Source: DATJPW01 sp963752855 (lineage in GTDB: Bacteria; Desulfobacterota; Desulfomonilia; Desulfomonilales; Desulfomonilaceae). Taken from it: 64,000 bases of DNA. The DNA is taken from assembly GCA_963752855.1 (NCBI GenBank), contig CAVVZX010000036.1, forward strand, positions 186,001 through 250,000. The letters run 5' to 3'. Position numbers and translations under genes: made by a program. Positions 56,248-64,000 of the stretch are shown in pieces (the stretch's first letter is position 1; each line of letters starts with the position of its first letter). The notes beneath the pieces were generated by a model. It was not told the DNA's origin. It saw only the letters and a program-made list of their open reading frames with translations, and made no database searches.

Positions 56248-57503
56248 ATGGCGGGAAGAAAAGGCAATTTCTCATCACTTTATTGTTCTTTTTGCGGAAA
56301 GAGCCAGGATGAGGTGCGCAAGCTTATAGCGGGTCCCACCGTTTACATCTGTGATGAGTGCATCGAACTTTGTAACGAGATTATAGCGGAAGAATATGAA
56401 AAAGAAGAAATGGGGCGGTCACGATCAAAGGTGCCGACTCCCGGAGAAATAAGGAAGTCTCTGGATGAGTACGTCGTGGGACAGGAGTTGGCAAAGAAAA
56501 TCCTATCCGTGGCTGTGCACAATCATTATAAGAGAATTGATTCCAAGCCTGACATTGACGGAGTCGAGCTTCAGAAGAGCAACATTTTGCTTATGGGTCC
56601 GACGGGATCAGGCAAAACACTGCTTGCCCAAACTCTTGCTCGTATACTCAATGTCCCGTTTGCGATAGCTGACGCCACGACCCTCACCGAAGCCGGATAC
56701 GTAGGCGAGGACGTTGAGAACATTATTCTTATGCTCCTCCAGAACGCGGATTATGATATCGCCCGGGCGTCTCGTGGCATCGTATATATCGATGAGATTG
56801 ATAAGATTTCGCGTAAGACTGGAGAACCCGAGCATCACCAGGGACGTTTCAGGTGAAGGAGTTCAACAGGCTCTTTTGAAAATAGTCGAAGGGACAATGG
56901 CCAACGTTCCTCCCAAAGGCGGCCGCAAACATCCGCAACAAGAATTCTTGCAGGTAGATACAACCAATATCTTGTTCATATGCGGCGGGGCCTTCGTTGG
57001 TCTGGATCGAATCATTCATCAACGATTGAATATGAAGTCCATGGGATTTAATGCCCAAATCGGCGGACCCAAGAGTGACGCGGCGGATAATATTCTCCAA
57101 TTTGTGCAGCCGGAAGACCTAATTCATTACGGATTGATACCGGAATTTGTCGGCCGGCTTCCGGTAAACGCCACCCTCCATGAATTGGACGAAGATAGCC
57201 CTCGTGCGCATATTGCTCGAACCGAAAAACGCACTGGTGAAACAATTCAAGAAACTATTCGGTTTCGAGCGCGTGAAACTGAGATTCACAGATGAGGCGC
57301 TTCGAGCTGTAGCATTTGAGGCGCTTCAAAGGAAGACGGGCGCCAGAGGACTTAGGTCCATATTAGAGCAGAGCATGCTCGACATAATGTATGAATTGCC
57401 GGAATACAAGAATCTTCAGGAAGTTATCGTGAATGAAGAGGTCATTCACAAGAACGCGCCGTGTATCCTCGTTTTTGAAAAAGAGGCTGAATCAGCCTCC
57501 TGA
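56248..57503 (+). CDS. clpX: ClpX unfoldase, two frame disruptions
   Basis: AAA+ unfoldase partner of ClpP. The N-terminal zinc-binding domain has CSFCGKSQDEV and YICDECIELC (four Cys). Walker A is LLMGPTGSGKTLLAQTLA and Walker B is IVYIDEIDKISRK. The pore loop is GYVGEDVE, and RDVSGEGVQQALLKIVEGT and TGARGLRSILEQ follow. Extra bases at about 56820 (RKT should continue ENPSITRDVSGEG) and 57197 (LDED should continue ALVRILLEPKNAL) break the frame. Repair gives 417 residues, the normal length. AGGAGG precedes the ATG. Confidence 0.96.
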
Positions 57504-57583
57504 TCCGGGAAGTTACCTCGTCCGTCAGTTTGGGGAATTAATCCTCCGGAATCACCAATAATAAGAAACTCGCGAGTCGAATT

Positions 57584-57611
57584 CGGTCCTTGGTTTAGTC
57601 GCCGAGGACCG
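57584..57611 (+). terminator. Hairpin after clpX
   Basis: CGGTCCTTGG pairs with CCGAGGACCG (9 of 10) around an 8-base loop, about 80 bases after clpX and 37 bases before lon. It suggests that lon has, in part, its own transcript. Confidence 0.5.
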
Positions 57612-57647
57612 GATTTCCCCGCCTTAAACGCTTGAGAGGAATTTGAG

Positions 57648-60057
57648 ATGTTCTTCACAAAGAAGGAAGATCTTCCTTCCGACGTAATAGTGTCTCTGCC
57701 TTTGCTTCCATTAAGAGATATTGTGGTATTTCCGCATATGGTTGTGCCTCTGTTTGTAGGTCGCGACCGATCTATTAGGGCGCTTGAAGCTGCCATGAAG
57801 GTCGACAAGACGATCTTTCTGGCCTCTCAGAGAAATGCGCAACAGACAACACCTCAGGAAGAGGAGATTTTCACCACAGGGACTGTTGGCCAGATAATTC
57901 AGATGCTCAAACTGCCGGACAATACCATAAAGGTGTTCGTGGAAGGTAGGGAACGAGGCCGCATTCTGAGATTCCTCGAAAATGATCGGTTTTTTCAGGT
58001 TGAGGCGGTCCAGCTGAAGGATGAGATAAAAGAAAGAGAAATAGAAATACAAGCCCTCGTGCGCGGACTCAAGGCGGTATTTGAGAATTATCTAACTCAC
58101 AATAAGAAGATTGCGCAAGAATTTGTGTCCTCTGTCCGGGCCATGACGGATCCTTCTCGGCTTACAGATACCATAGCCGGCCAGCTCAATCTCAAGATGG
58201 ATGACAAACAGTACTTACTCGAACGCACGTCCCTTAAGGATCGCATCGAGCGACTGCTGGAATTGATGCAGAGTGAAATAGAAATCGCTGAGATTGAAAA
58301 GAAGATCCGAGAGCGCGTAAAGAAGCAGATGGAGAAGAGTCAGAAAGAGTATTATTTAAACGAGCAAATGCGCGCCATTCAAAAGGAAATGGGCGAAAAG
58401 GACGACTTCAAGAGTGAAATAGCCGATCTTGAAGAACAGGTGACCAAGAAGAACCTTCCTCCTGAAGCAGCGGCCAAAGTCCGCAAAGAGATTCGAAAAC
58501 TCAAAATGATGTCGCCCATGTCCGCGGAGGCGACTGTGGTGCGCAATTATGTCGATTGGTTCCTGGTTCTGCCTTGGTCCAACGGTTCCCAAACAGACCT
58601 GAATATTGCCGACGCTCAACGAATTCTTGATGAGGACCATTACGGCCTGAAGGAAGTTAAGACACGCATCATAGAATACTTGGCTGTACAGAAACTCGTG
58701 GGTAAGACCAAGGGCCCCATCCTTTGCCTCGTCGGCCCTCCCGGTGTGGGGAAGACCTCTCTGGCGAAATCCGTTGCCAGGGCGACCGGCAGGGAATTCG
58801 TACGCATTTCTCTTGGGGGAGTGCGAGATGAAGCGGAAATCAGGGGCCATCGCAGGACCTATATAGGTGCGCTTCCAGGTAAAATCATTCAGAGCATGAA
58901 AAAAGTCCAGACAATTAACCCGGTAATGCTGCTGGATGAAGTAGACAAGATGAGCATGGACTTCCGCGGTGATCCTTCGGCGGCTTTGCTGGAAGTCCTG
59001 GATCCGGAGCAAAATCACACTTTTAACGATCATTATTTGGACATAGATTATGATCTTTCTCAGGTAATGTTCATCACTACGGCAAATACCTTGCATGGCA
59101 TCCCTGCGCCCCTCCAAGATCGGATGGAGATAATCCGTCTGCCTGGGTACACCGAGCTGGAAAAATTGAAAATAGCGGAACGCTTCCTCGTCTCCAAGCA
59201 GATCACAGCCAATGGGCTGGTGAATGAACAAATTGAGCTTACCAGGAAGGCGATTCTTCGCATGATTCGCCGTTACACCCGAGAAGCCGGTGTTCGTGAT
59301 TTGGAGAGGCAAATCTCCAAAGTGTTTCGCAAGGTAGCTCGCCAGGTGCTTAGCGGCCAAATCCCGTCGCACATGGAAATAGACAATAAACATATCGGCA
59401 AATATTTGGGAGTGCCCAAATTCCGCCATGGAGTGAAAGAAGAAACAGGAAAAGGTCGGAGTGGCCACGGGATTGGCGTGGACCGAGGTGGGCGGTGAGC
59501 TGCTAATAGTTGAAGTAGCCTTGATGTCCGGTTCCGGCAAGCTGACCGTGACGGGGAAACTCGGTGAAGTAATGCAGGAATCTGCGCAAGCGGCCATGAG
59601 CTATGTTCGCTCCCGCGCGTGGGGTTTGGGGTTGAAAGGCGATTTTTACAATAAAATTGATACCCACATACATGTTCCTGAAGGCGCAACCCCGAAGGAT
59701 GGTCCTTCAGCCGGCATAACCATAACTGCCGCGATCGTTTCCGCTCTCACCAAGAAGCCCTTTCCGAACGATCTTGCCATGACCGGTGAAATAACGCTGC
59801 GAGGACGAGTGCTGCCCATTGGAGGACTGAAAGAAAAACTCTTGGCCGCCAAACGAGGACTGGTTGCACGAGTTTTGATTCCGAAAGAAAACGAAAAGGA
59901 CCTCAAGGAAGTGCCCAGGAAAATCAGGAAGGGACTGGAAATAATTCCTGTGGAACATATGGACGAGGTTTTGAGAATAGTTTTCCCGGAAATGGATCAA
60001 GCGGTGTTTCCTGAGGAACCGCTTCAGATGGAGACCTCTTTTCACCTCAAACAGTAG
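57648..60057 (+). CDS. lon: Lon protease, frame disrupted
   Basis: ATP-dependent serine protease. Its N-terminal substrate domain starts VIVSLPLLPLRDIVVFPHMVVPL. A coiled-coil region includes KKQMEKSQKEYYLNEQMRAI. The AAA+ module has GPPGVGKTSLAKSVARATG and VMLLDEVDKM. The protease domain has the Ser-Lys dyad in KDGPSAGITI and GLKEKLLAAKRG. The frame breaks at about 59443-59445 (KEE should continue QEKVGVATGLAWTEVGGE). Repair gives 802 residues, as expected. Because the disruption splits ATPase from protease, a real mutation would abolish activity. Confidence 0.95.
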
Positions 60058-60081
60058 GATTGGTTAGAGAGGGGGGCGCAG

Positions 60082-60594
60082 ATGAAAGACAAGATTAAGT
60101 TGTTCCAGGGCGATATCACCGCTATCGACGTCGATGCCATAGTTAATGCCGCGAATAATTCTTTACTGGGGGGGGGTGGAGTTGATGGAGCGATCCACCG
60201 GGCGGCAGGGCCGGAACTAGTGGCCGAGTGCCGAGGCCTCGGCGGCTGTCCCACCGGCGACGCCAAAATTACTAAGGGCTACAGACTAAAGGCTCGGCAC
60301 GTGATTCATACGGTGGGCCCGATTTACCGAGGCGGAAAATCAGGAGAGCCAAAGCTGCTTGAGAGCTGCTACACCAAGTGCTTCGAGGTGGCTCACAAGA
60401 ACAACCTCAAATCCATCGCTTTTCCCTCAATTAGTACTGGCGCTTACGGTTATCCGATTGAAGACGCCTCTAAGATCGCTCTGAAAACCACGCTGGCCCA
60501 GCTCAAGAGGTTCCCGGAAATAGAACAGGCTGTATTTGTTCTTTTCTCGAAAAAGGACTTGGAGGTCTATGAGAAGAATCTTAAGGCGTTATGA
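60082..60594 (+). CDS. Macrodomain protein (O-acetyl-ADP-ribose deacetylase-like)
   Basis: A 170-residue stand-alone macrodomain of the YmdB/MacroD type. It has the ADP-ribose-binding DAIVNAANNSLLGGGGVDGAIH (residues about 18-39) and the catalytic-loop ISTGAYGYPIEDASKIAL. VIHTVGPIYRGG is also typical. Members remove ADP-ribose from proteins or hydrolyse O-acetyl-ADP-ribose. No ADP-ribosyltransferase partner is nearby, so a housekeeping role is likely. It lies 24 bases after lon on the same strand and may be co-transcribed. It overlaps the convergent gene by six bases. Confidence 0.92.
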   Translation: MKDKIKLFQGDITAIDVDAIVNAANNSLLGGGGVDGAIHRAAGPELVAECRGLGGCPTGDAKITKGYRLKARHVIHTVGPIYRGGKSGEPKLLESCYTKCFEVAHKNNLKSIAFPSISTGAYGYPIEDASKIALKTTLAQLKRFPEIEQAVFVLFSKKDLEVYEKNLKAL

Positions 60595-61050
60595 CCTGAC
60601 AGCCAATACCATAGCCTTCGACACTCGGGCGTTTTCCTTAATTGCCAGTCCCTCGATGCCAACGCTGAGAAGAACCTGGATGCCGTCGTCTGGGCTTTCA
60701 ATCACGACTGGCGAGTGCGATCCTCCGGCAGCCAAGAGCCTGCTATGAGGAAAGATCACGATGACTCCATGATTTTTTAGATCAATTTTCTCGTTGAATT
60801 TCATCACATAATTGCCCGGCCCGAGTTTCCACCACCCGTAAGGTTCCTCAGTAGACTTCTTTTCCGGTTCAAGCAAAGTTGTGGATGCTTCTTGAAATTC
60901 GCTGCCGCCGAAATCCAACGCCCCGCCGGAATCTACTTTCCGGATTTCCTTTACAGTGAGATCGACCGAAAAGGCGCCTTGCTGTTTTTTCGCGGATATC
61001 AATTCCGAAGTCAGAGCGACTATCTCTTCTCCGGTCATGAGCTGAAACAT
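60589..61050 (-). CDS. dUTPase/dCTP-deaminase-like protein
   Basis: A 153-residue protein with the general layout of the trimeric dUTPase/dCTP deaminase superfamily. It has MTGEEIVALTSELI near the N-terminus, DLTVKEIRKVDSGGALDFGG, then WWKLGPGNYVMKFNEKIDL and FPHSRLLAAGGSHSPVVIESPDDG. HSRLLAAG occupies the place of the PRSSL motif, but the family's usual acidic and Ser residues are only partly matched, so catalytic activity is uncertain. The ATG at 61050 has GGGGGAGG upstream and is preferred to one 11 codons earlier. It lies 62 bases after the pyrF-like gene, consistent with a nucleotide-related operon. Confidence 0.6.
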   Translation of the reverse strand: MFQLMTGEEIVALTSELISAKKQQGAFSVDLTVKEIRKVDSGGALDFGGSEFQEASTTLLEPEKKSTEEPYGWWKLGPGNYVMKFNEKIDLKNHGVIVIFPHSRLLAAGGSHSPVVIESPDDGIQVLLSVGIEGLAIKENARVSKAMVLAVRS

Positions 61051-61112
61051 ACAGTAGCCTCCCCCAGTCGAACGAAATTGCATTTCGAATCAAAGCAGAA
61101 TGCTTGTGGGAT

Positions 61113-61905
61113 TCACGCAATAATGCTGTCCCGAATTTCAATTACTTCCCGTGCCGCTGCGACAGGATCTGCGGCAGCGAAAAATCGTCGATCCGACAAT
61201 AGCTGCGGATTTTGGACCTACGATATTCGCCCATTCGCGGAACTGCTCTTCCAAACCGCGGCCAAGCCGGTCTTGTCGTCCGAATCCCGGGCACCAAATC
61301 GGCCGCTGAGTTATGGACCTGTAGCGCCGCAGATCATCCGGCCGGGTAGCCGGTCCGATGTACCCGTCCACTTCCAATGCCTCACCCAAGAGCAGAATAG
61401 CTTCGGTAACATCATTGCAAGATATCGAATCAGGAAGTGGAAGACTCAAGCCGGTTTCACGGGTGGATTGGATCACCTCTTCGCGATTCACCGGCCTAGA
61501 GAAGAACAGACCGGCTCCCGCGTGGCTCATGAGCGGCAGGAGAAGGACCGCTATCCCCGCCGCTCGCGCGGAGTCTATAGCCTCAGCGACCGACGCAGGA
61601 CCCGGAAAACCGTGAACCGTCACATGCGTTGCGCCGGTATTACCTATTGCCTTAATGATCTTGGCATTGGTTCCATCCCACGATTGCTTTCCACGGAACC
61701 CGATATCCGCAATTTTGAGATCCACCAGGATAGGTTTCTCTCCAATAAGATCCCGCACCTGCCTCAGAATATCCGATCCGGCTTCAAGCAATGTCGCTGC
61801 GGCAACCTTGATCCCATCCAAGATGCCGCCGACTTGCCTGACCAAGGAAATCACTTCGCCGGCAGAAGGCGCATCAGCCGCTAGTATGACCGCATATTCG
61901 CGCAT
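61113..61905 (-). CDS. pyrF: Orotidine-5'-phosphate decarboxylase-like protein, frame disrupted
   Basis: OMP decarboxylase converts OMP to UMP. The TIM barrel contains VILAADAPSAGE, IKVAAATLLEAG, ILVDLKIADIGFRGK (the DxKxxDI catalytic array), HVTVHGFPG, a long mid-region and CPGFGRQ before the phosphate-binding AAIVGSTIFAAADP. The frame breaks at 61179, where one extra base separates STIF from AAADPVAAAREVIEI. Repair gives 263 residues, slightly long for a bacterial PyrF and closer to the archaeal-like form. The ATG at 61905 has GAGGGA upstream. It follows the response regulator by 20 bases. Confidence 0.8.
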
Positions 61906-61925
61906 ATAATTCCCTCTCGGGTCCA

Positions 61926-63320
61926 TTAATTGGAATTCTCGTCCTGGTCCATGCCTAATTTAACCAGTCGATAACGCAACGAACGAAAAGAAATGCCCAA
62001 AAGTCTTGCCGCCCGGGATCGATTCCCTCCGGTAATGCCGAGCGCCCGATTTATCAGATCGCGTTCAACATTATCCAGGGTGTGATTCAAGTCTATTCCA
62101 TCATGTGGAATTTCCGTTTCAGTTAATGGCCTCGTAGTGTCCTGTGTTCCTTCAATGAGCTTGGGAGGAAGGTTCTCCGCAGTAAGTTGGTCTGATTGTT
62201 CAAGAGTTACGCAGCGTTCGATGATATTCTCCAGCTCTCTGACATTTCCCGGATAATGATAATTGCACAAAACTCTCATGACCAGCGATGAGACTTTTCT
62301 TATATTCTTGCCTTGTTCCGCTGCAAATTTCTTGAGAAAATGATCCATCAGCAGAGGAATATCTTCGTCCCGTTCTCTCAATGGAGGCAGCCGAATCCGG
62401 ATCACATTGAGACGATAGTATAAATCTTCTCGGAAATTCCCCTCTTCCATTTCTTTTTCAAGTTTCTTGTTGGTGGCGGCTATTATTCTCACGTCTATTT
62501 TTTTCTCGTCAGTGCCTCCTACCCGCCGACTTCCCCGGTCCTGTAGAAATCTTAACAATTTTGCCTGAATAGCCAAGCTGATATCACCAACCTCGTCCAG
62601 AAAAAGGGTTCCTGTATGCGCCGCTTCGACCAATCCCTGCTTGTTGGCTACAGCGCCGGTGAACGAGCCTTTCATATGACCGAACATTTCTGATTCTAGG
62701 AGGTTCTCGGGAATAGCGGTGCAGTTGACAGTAACAAACGGTCTGTCGGATCTGCCGGAGTCTTTGTGAATGGCTCTAGCCACTAACTCTTTGCCGGTCC
62801 CGGATTCCCCGATAATAAGAACATTGGCTTTGGATGGAGCAATTCGTGAGATAAGACTAAATACTTCATCCATTTGGGGTGATTTTCCGACAATCTCTCC
62901 GAACCTGTGCTGTTCATCGATACTCCTCCGCAGTTCGACATTTTCTCTGCGGAGCCGGCGCGCCTCAAGCGCATTACGGATGATGATTCGCAAATCTTCA
63001 ATCTGAAACGGCTTGGATAAATAGTCGTAAGCCCCTTCTCGGACCGCCCGAATAGCGTCATCGGCAGAAGCGTAAGCGGTAATGGCTATGATAGGAATCG
63101 CCGCATCCAAAGCATGGATCTCTCGAATGAGATCCAAACCACTCATACCCGGCATCTTCACATCGGTTAGTATCAGGTCCGGTTCGAGCTGTCGGTATAT
63201 CTTAAGACCTTCTTCACCTGAGGCGGCGGTAGCAACTTGGTAACCTTCTTGAGCCAGCAGGATCTCCAGAAATTCTCTCATACTCGGTTCATCGTCTACT
63301 ACGAGGAGCCGATCAGTCAT
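61926..63320 (-). CDS. Sigma-54-dependent response regulator (NtrC/PilR type)
   Basis: A 464-residue transcription activator. The receiver domain (residues 1-120) has the phosphoacceptor Asp53 in LILTDVKMPG. The AAA+ domain has Walker A IGESGTGKELVARAIH, the sigma-54 loop GSFTGA (Ser in place of the usual Ala), TLFLDEVGD and NVRELENIIERC. The C-terminal Fis-type helix-turn-helix is NRSRAARLLGISFRSLRYRL. Domain order and length match PilR, ZraR and AtoC, and the kinase gene overlaps by 8 bases. Targets would be sigma-54 promoters; pilus control is only a guess because no pil gene is seen here. Confidence 0.92.
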   Translation of the reverse strand: MTDRLLVVDDEPSMREFLEILLAQEGYQVATAASGEEGLKIYRQLEPDLILTDVKMPGMSGLDLIREIHALDAAIPIIAITAYASADDAIRAVREGAYDYLSKPFQIEDLRIIIRNALEARRLRRENVELRRSIDEQHRFGEIVGKSPQMDEVFSLISRIAPSKANVLIIGESGTGKELVARAIHKDSGRSDRPFVTVNCTAIPENLLESEMFGHMKGSFTGAVANKQGLVEAAHTGTLFLDEVGDISLAIQAKLLRFLQDRGSRRVGGTDEKKIDVRIIAATNKKLEKEMEEGNFREDLYYRLNVIRIRLPPLRERDEDIPLLMDHFLKKFAAEQGKNIRKVSSLVMRVLCNYHYPGNVRELENIIERCVTLEQSDQLTAENLPPKLIEGTQDTTRPLTETEIPHDGIDLNHTLDNVERDLINRALGITGGNRSRAARLLGISFRSLRYRLVKLGMDQDENSN

Positions 63321-64000
63321 TGGGTTGTTCTCCCTTCAGGGCATTGGCCTCCGGACGTGCAAGCGGAAGTCTCACTGTGAACATGGAGCCCATGCCGGGC
63401 ACACTATCGGCTTCGATGTGTCCGTTGTGCGAGCGGACTACATTTAAGACCATTGATAATCCTAAGCCGGCGCCTTTCTCTTTTGTGGTGGTAAAAGGTT
63501 CGAAAATGCGGTCTTTGATCTCGACAGGTATTCCACAGCCCGAATCTTGAACCCTGATGACCGCCTGACTCGCCATCTGCTCGGTTTCGAGGATCACGCG
63601 AATCACTCCTCCATCCTCAGTAGCATCCAGAGCATTGGTGAATAGATTCCATAGGGCCTGTTTTAATCGAGCAGGCTCGCCTTCGACCTCCACGCCTTTA
63701 TTTATGAGCGTTTCGAGCGAGATCTCTCGACCTACTCTCGGTTCTCGGGCAAACAGCTCCACCGTCTCCTCCAGCAGATCGGTTAACATCACTCGAACTT
63801 TATTCGGCTGCTGCTGGGAAATCGTTGCAAGAAAATCTCCCAATAGTGAATTAAGCCGATCGGCTTCGCGTATCACTATGGCGAGCAGTCGCTTCTCATT
63901 ATCCGTCGAAGGCGAATACTGAGTGAGCAGCTCAGTTGCAGCCCTAAGCGCAGCCAGAGGGTTTCTGACTTCATGAGCCATTCCGGCTGCGATACGTACA
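63313..64000 (-). CDS. Sensor histidine kinase, C-terminal part, cut by the window edge
   Basis: The transmitter module of a two-component kinase. The H-box GMAHEVRNPLAALRAATELL carries the phosphorylated His, and the frame stays open upstream of it to position 64000 (VRIAAGMAHEV), so the sensor domain lies outside the window. The HATPase domain has WNLFTNALDA (N box), VQDSGCGIP (G1), IFEPFTTTKEKGAGLGLSM (F and G2 boxes). It overlaps the response regulator by 8 bases, which indicates a cognate pair. Confidence 0.9.
   Translation of the reverse strand, partial: VRIAAGMAHEVRNPLAALRAATELLTQYSPSTDNEKRLLAIVIREADRLNSLLGDFLATISQQQPNKVRVMLTDLLEETVELFAREPRVGREISLETLINKGVEVEGEPARLKQALWNLFTNALDATEDGGVIRVILETEQMASQAVIRVQDSGCGIPVEIKDRIFEPFTTTKEKGAGLGLSMVLNVVRSHNGHIEADSVPGMGSMFTVRLPLARPEANALKGEQPND

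Noticed and set aside
1..64000. Programmed +1 frameshifting or a recoding system as the cause of the broken frames
   Set aside because: The break sites have no common slippery codon, stop codon or stimulatory structure, some genes have two to four breaks, and three breaks go the other way. Sequence error is simpler.
1..64000. CRISPR arrays, tRNA or rRNA genes, prophage and insertion sequences
   Set aside because: I found no regularly spaced repeats, no tRNA-like TTCGA loop with matching arms outside coding sequence, and no transposase, integrase or phage structural genes. The short hairpins are better described as palindromic repeats.

Overview
The window looks like chromosomal DNA of a strictly anaerobic member of the Desulfobacterota (old Deltaproteobacteria), probably near Desulfomonile or the syntrophs. 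The evidence is a complete bacterial CODH/acetyl-CoA synthase operon (acsD, acsA, acsB, acsC, acsE), a double-cubane-cluster reductase with its ATP-driven activase, a YedE/TusA/DUF3343 sulfur or selenium operon, the ilv-psd-pssA-leuA operon seen in relatives such as Geobacter, and many ankyrin, TPR and pentapeptide repeat proteins. I could not search databases, so the taxonomic call is inference. I see no rRNA, tRNA, CRISPR array, prophage or transposase gene.

Layout. 0-2.6 kb: serC and purA. 2.6-6.3 kb (minus strand): yedE, tusA, DUF3343, a YjeF-C/NnrD-like kinase and a pyruvate-kinase alpha/beta-domain protein. 6.8-10.8 kb: double-cubane reductase, activase, a MobA/MocA-like nucleotidyltransferase and a xylose-isomerase-like TIM barrel. 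11.5-21.4 kb: an accessory stretch of repeat proteins (two ankyrin, two TPR, one pentapeptide), a 10-cysteine secreted protein and alanine dehydrogenase. 21.5-26.8 kb: cysteine synthase, a secreted protein, and gapA-pgk-tpiA-secG, which ends in a terminator containing a parS-like palindrome. 27.0-38.6 kb: two nearly identical copies of the corrinoid protein gene acsD in inverted orientation, enclosing ilvB-ilvN-psd-permease-pssA-leuA. 37-45.6 kb: the acs operon, which makes or breaks acetyl-CoA from CO2/CO and methyl-tetrahydrofolate. 45.9-50.7 kb: a large lipoprotein joining about 17 ankyrin repeats to a SecD-type periplasmic domain, a polytopic membrane protein and a lipocalin-like secreted protein. 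50.9-54.0 kb: an envelope operon (polyprenol glycosyltransferase, nucleotide-sugar epimerase, lptG). 54.3-60.6 kb: tig-clpP-clpX-lon followed by a macrodomain protein. 60.6-64 kb (minus strand): a PilS/PilR-like two-component pair (the kinase is cut by the window edge), a pyrF-like and a dUTPase/dCTP-deaminase-like gene.

A dominant feature is about 33 single-base frame disruptions in 22 genes, including genes that should be essential (ilvB, pgk, tpiA, clpX, lon, acsA, acsB). About 30 are one extra base and three are one missing base in a run of four A or T. Undoing them restores family-typical lengths, for example Ald 370, Pgk 394, TpiA 254, ClpX 417 and Lon 802 residues. The likeliest explanation is insertion-type sequencing or assembly error. 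Affected genes are therefore annotated over their full repaired span, with the disruption site given.
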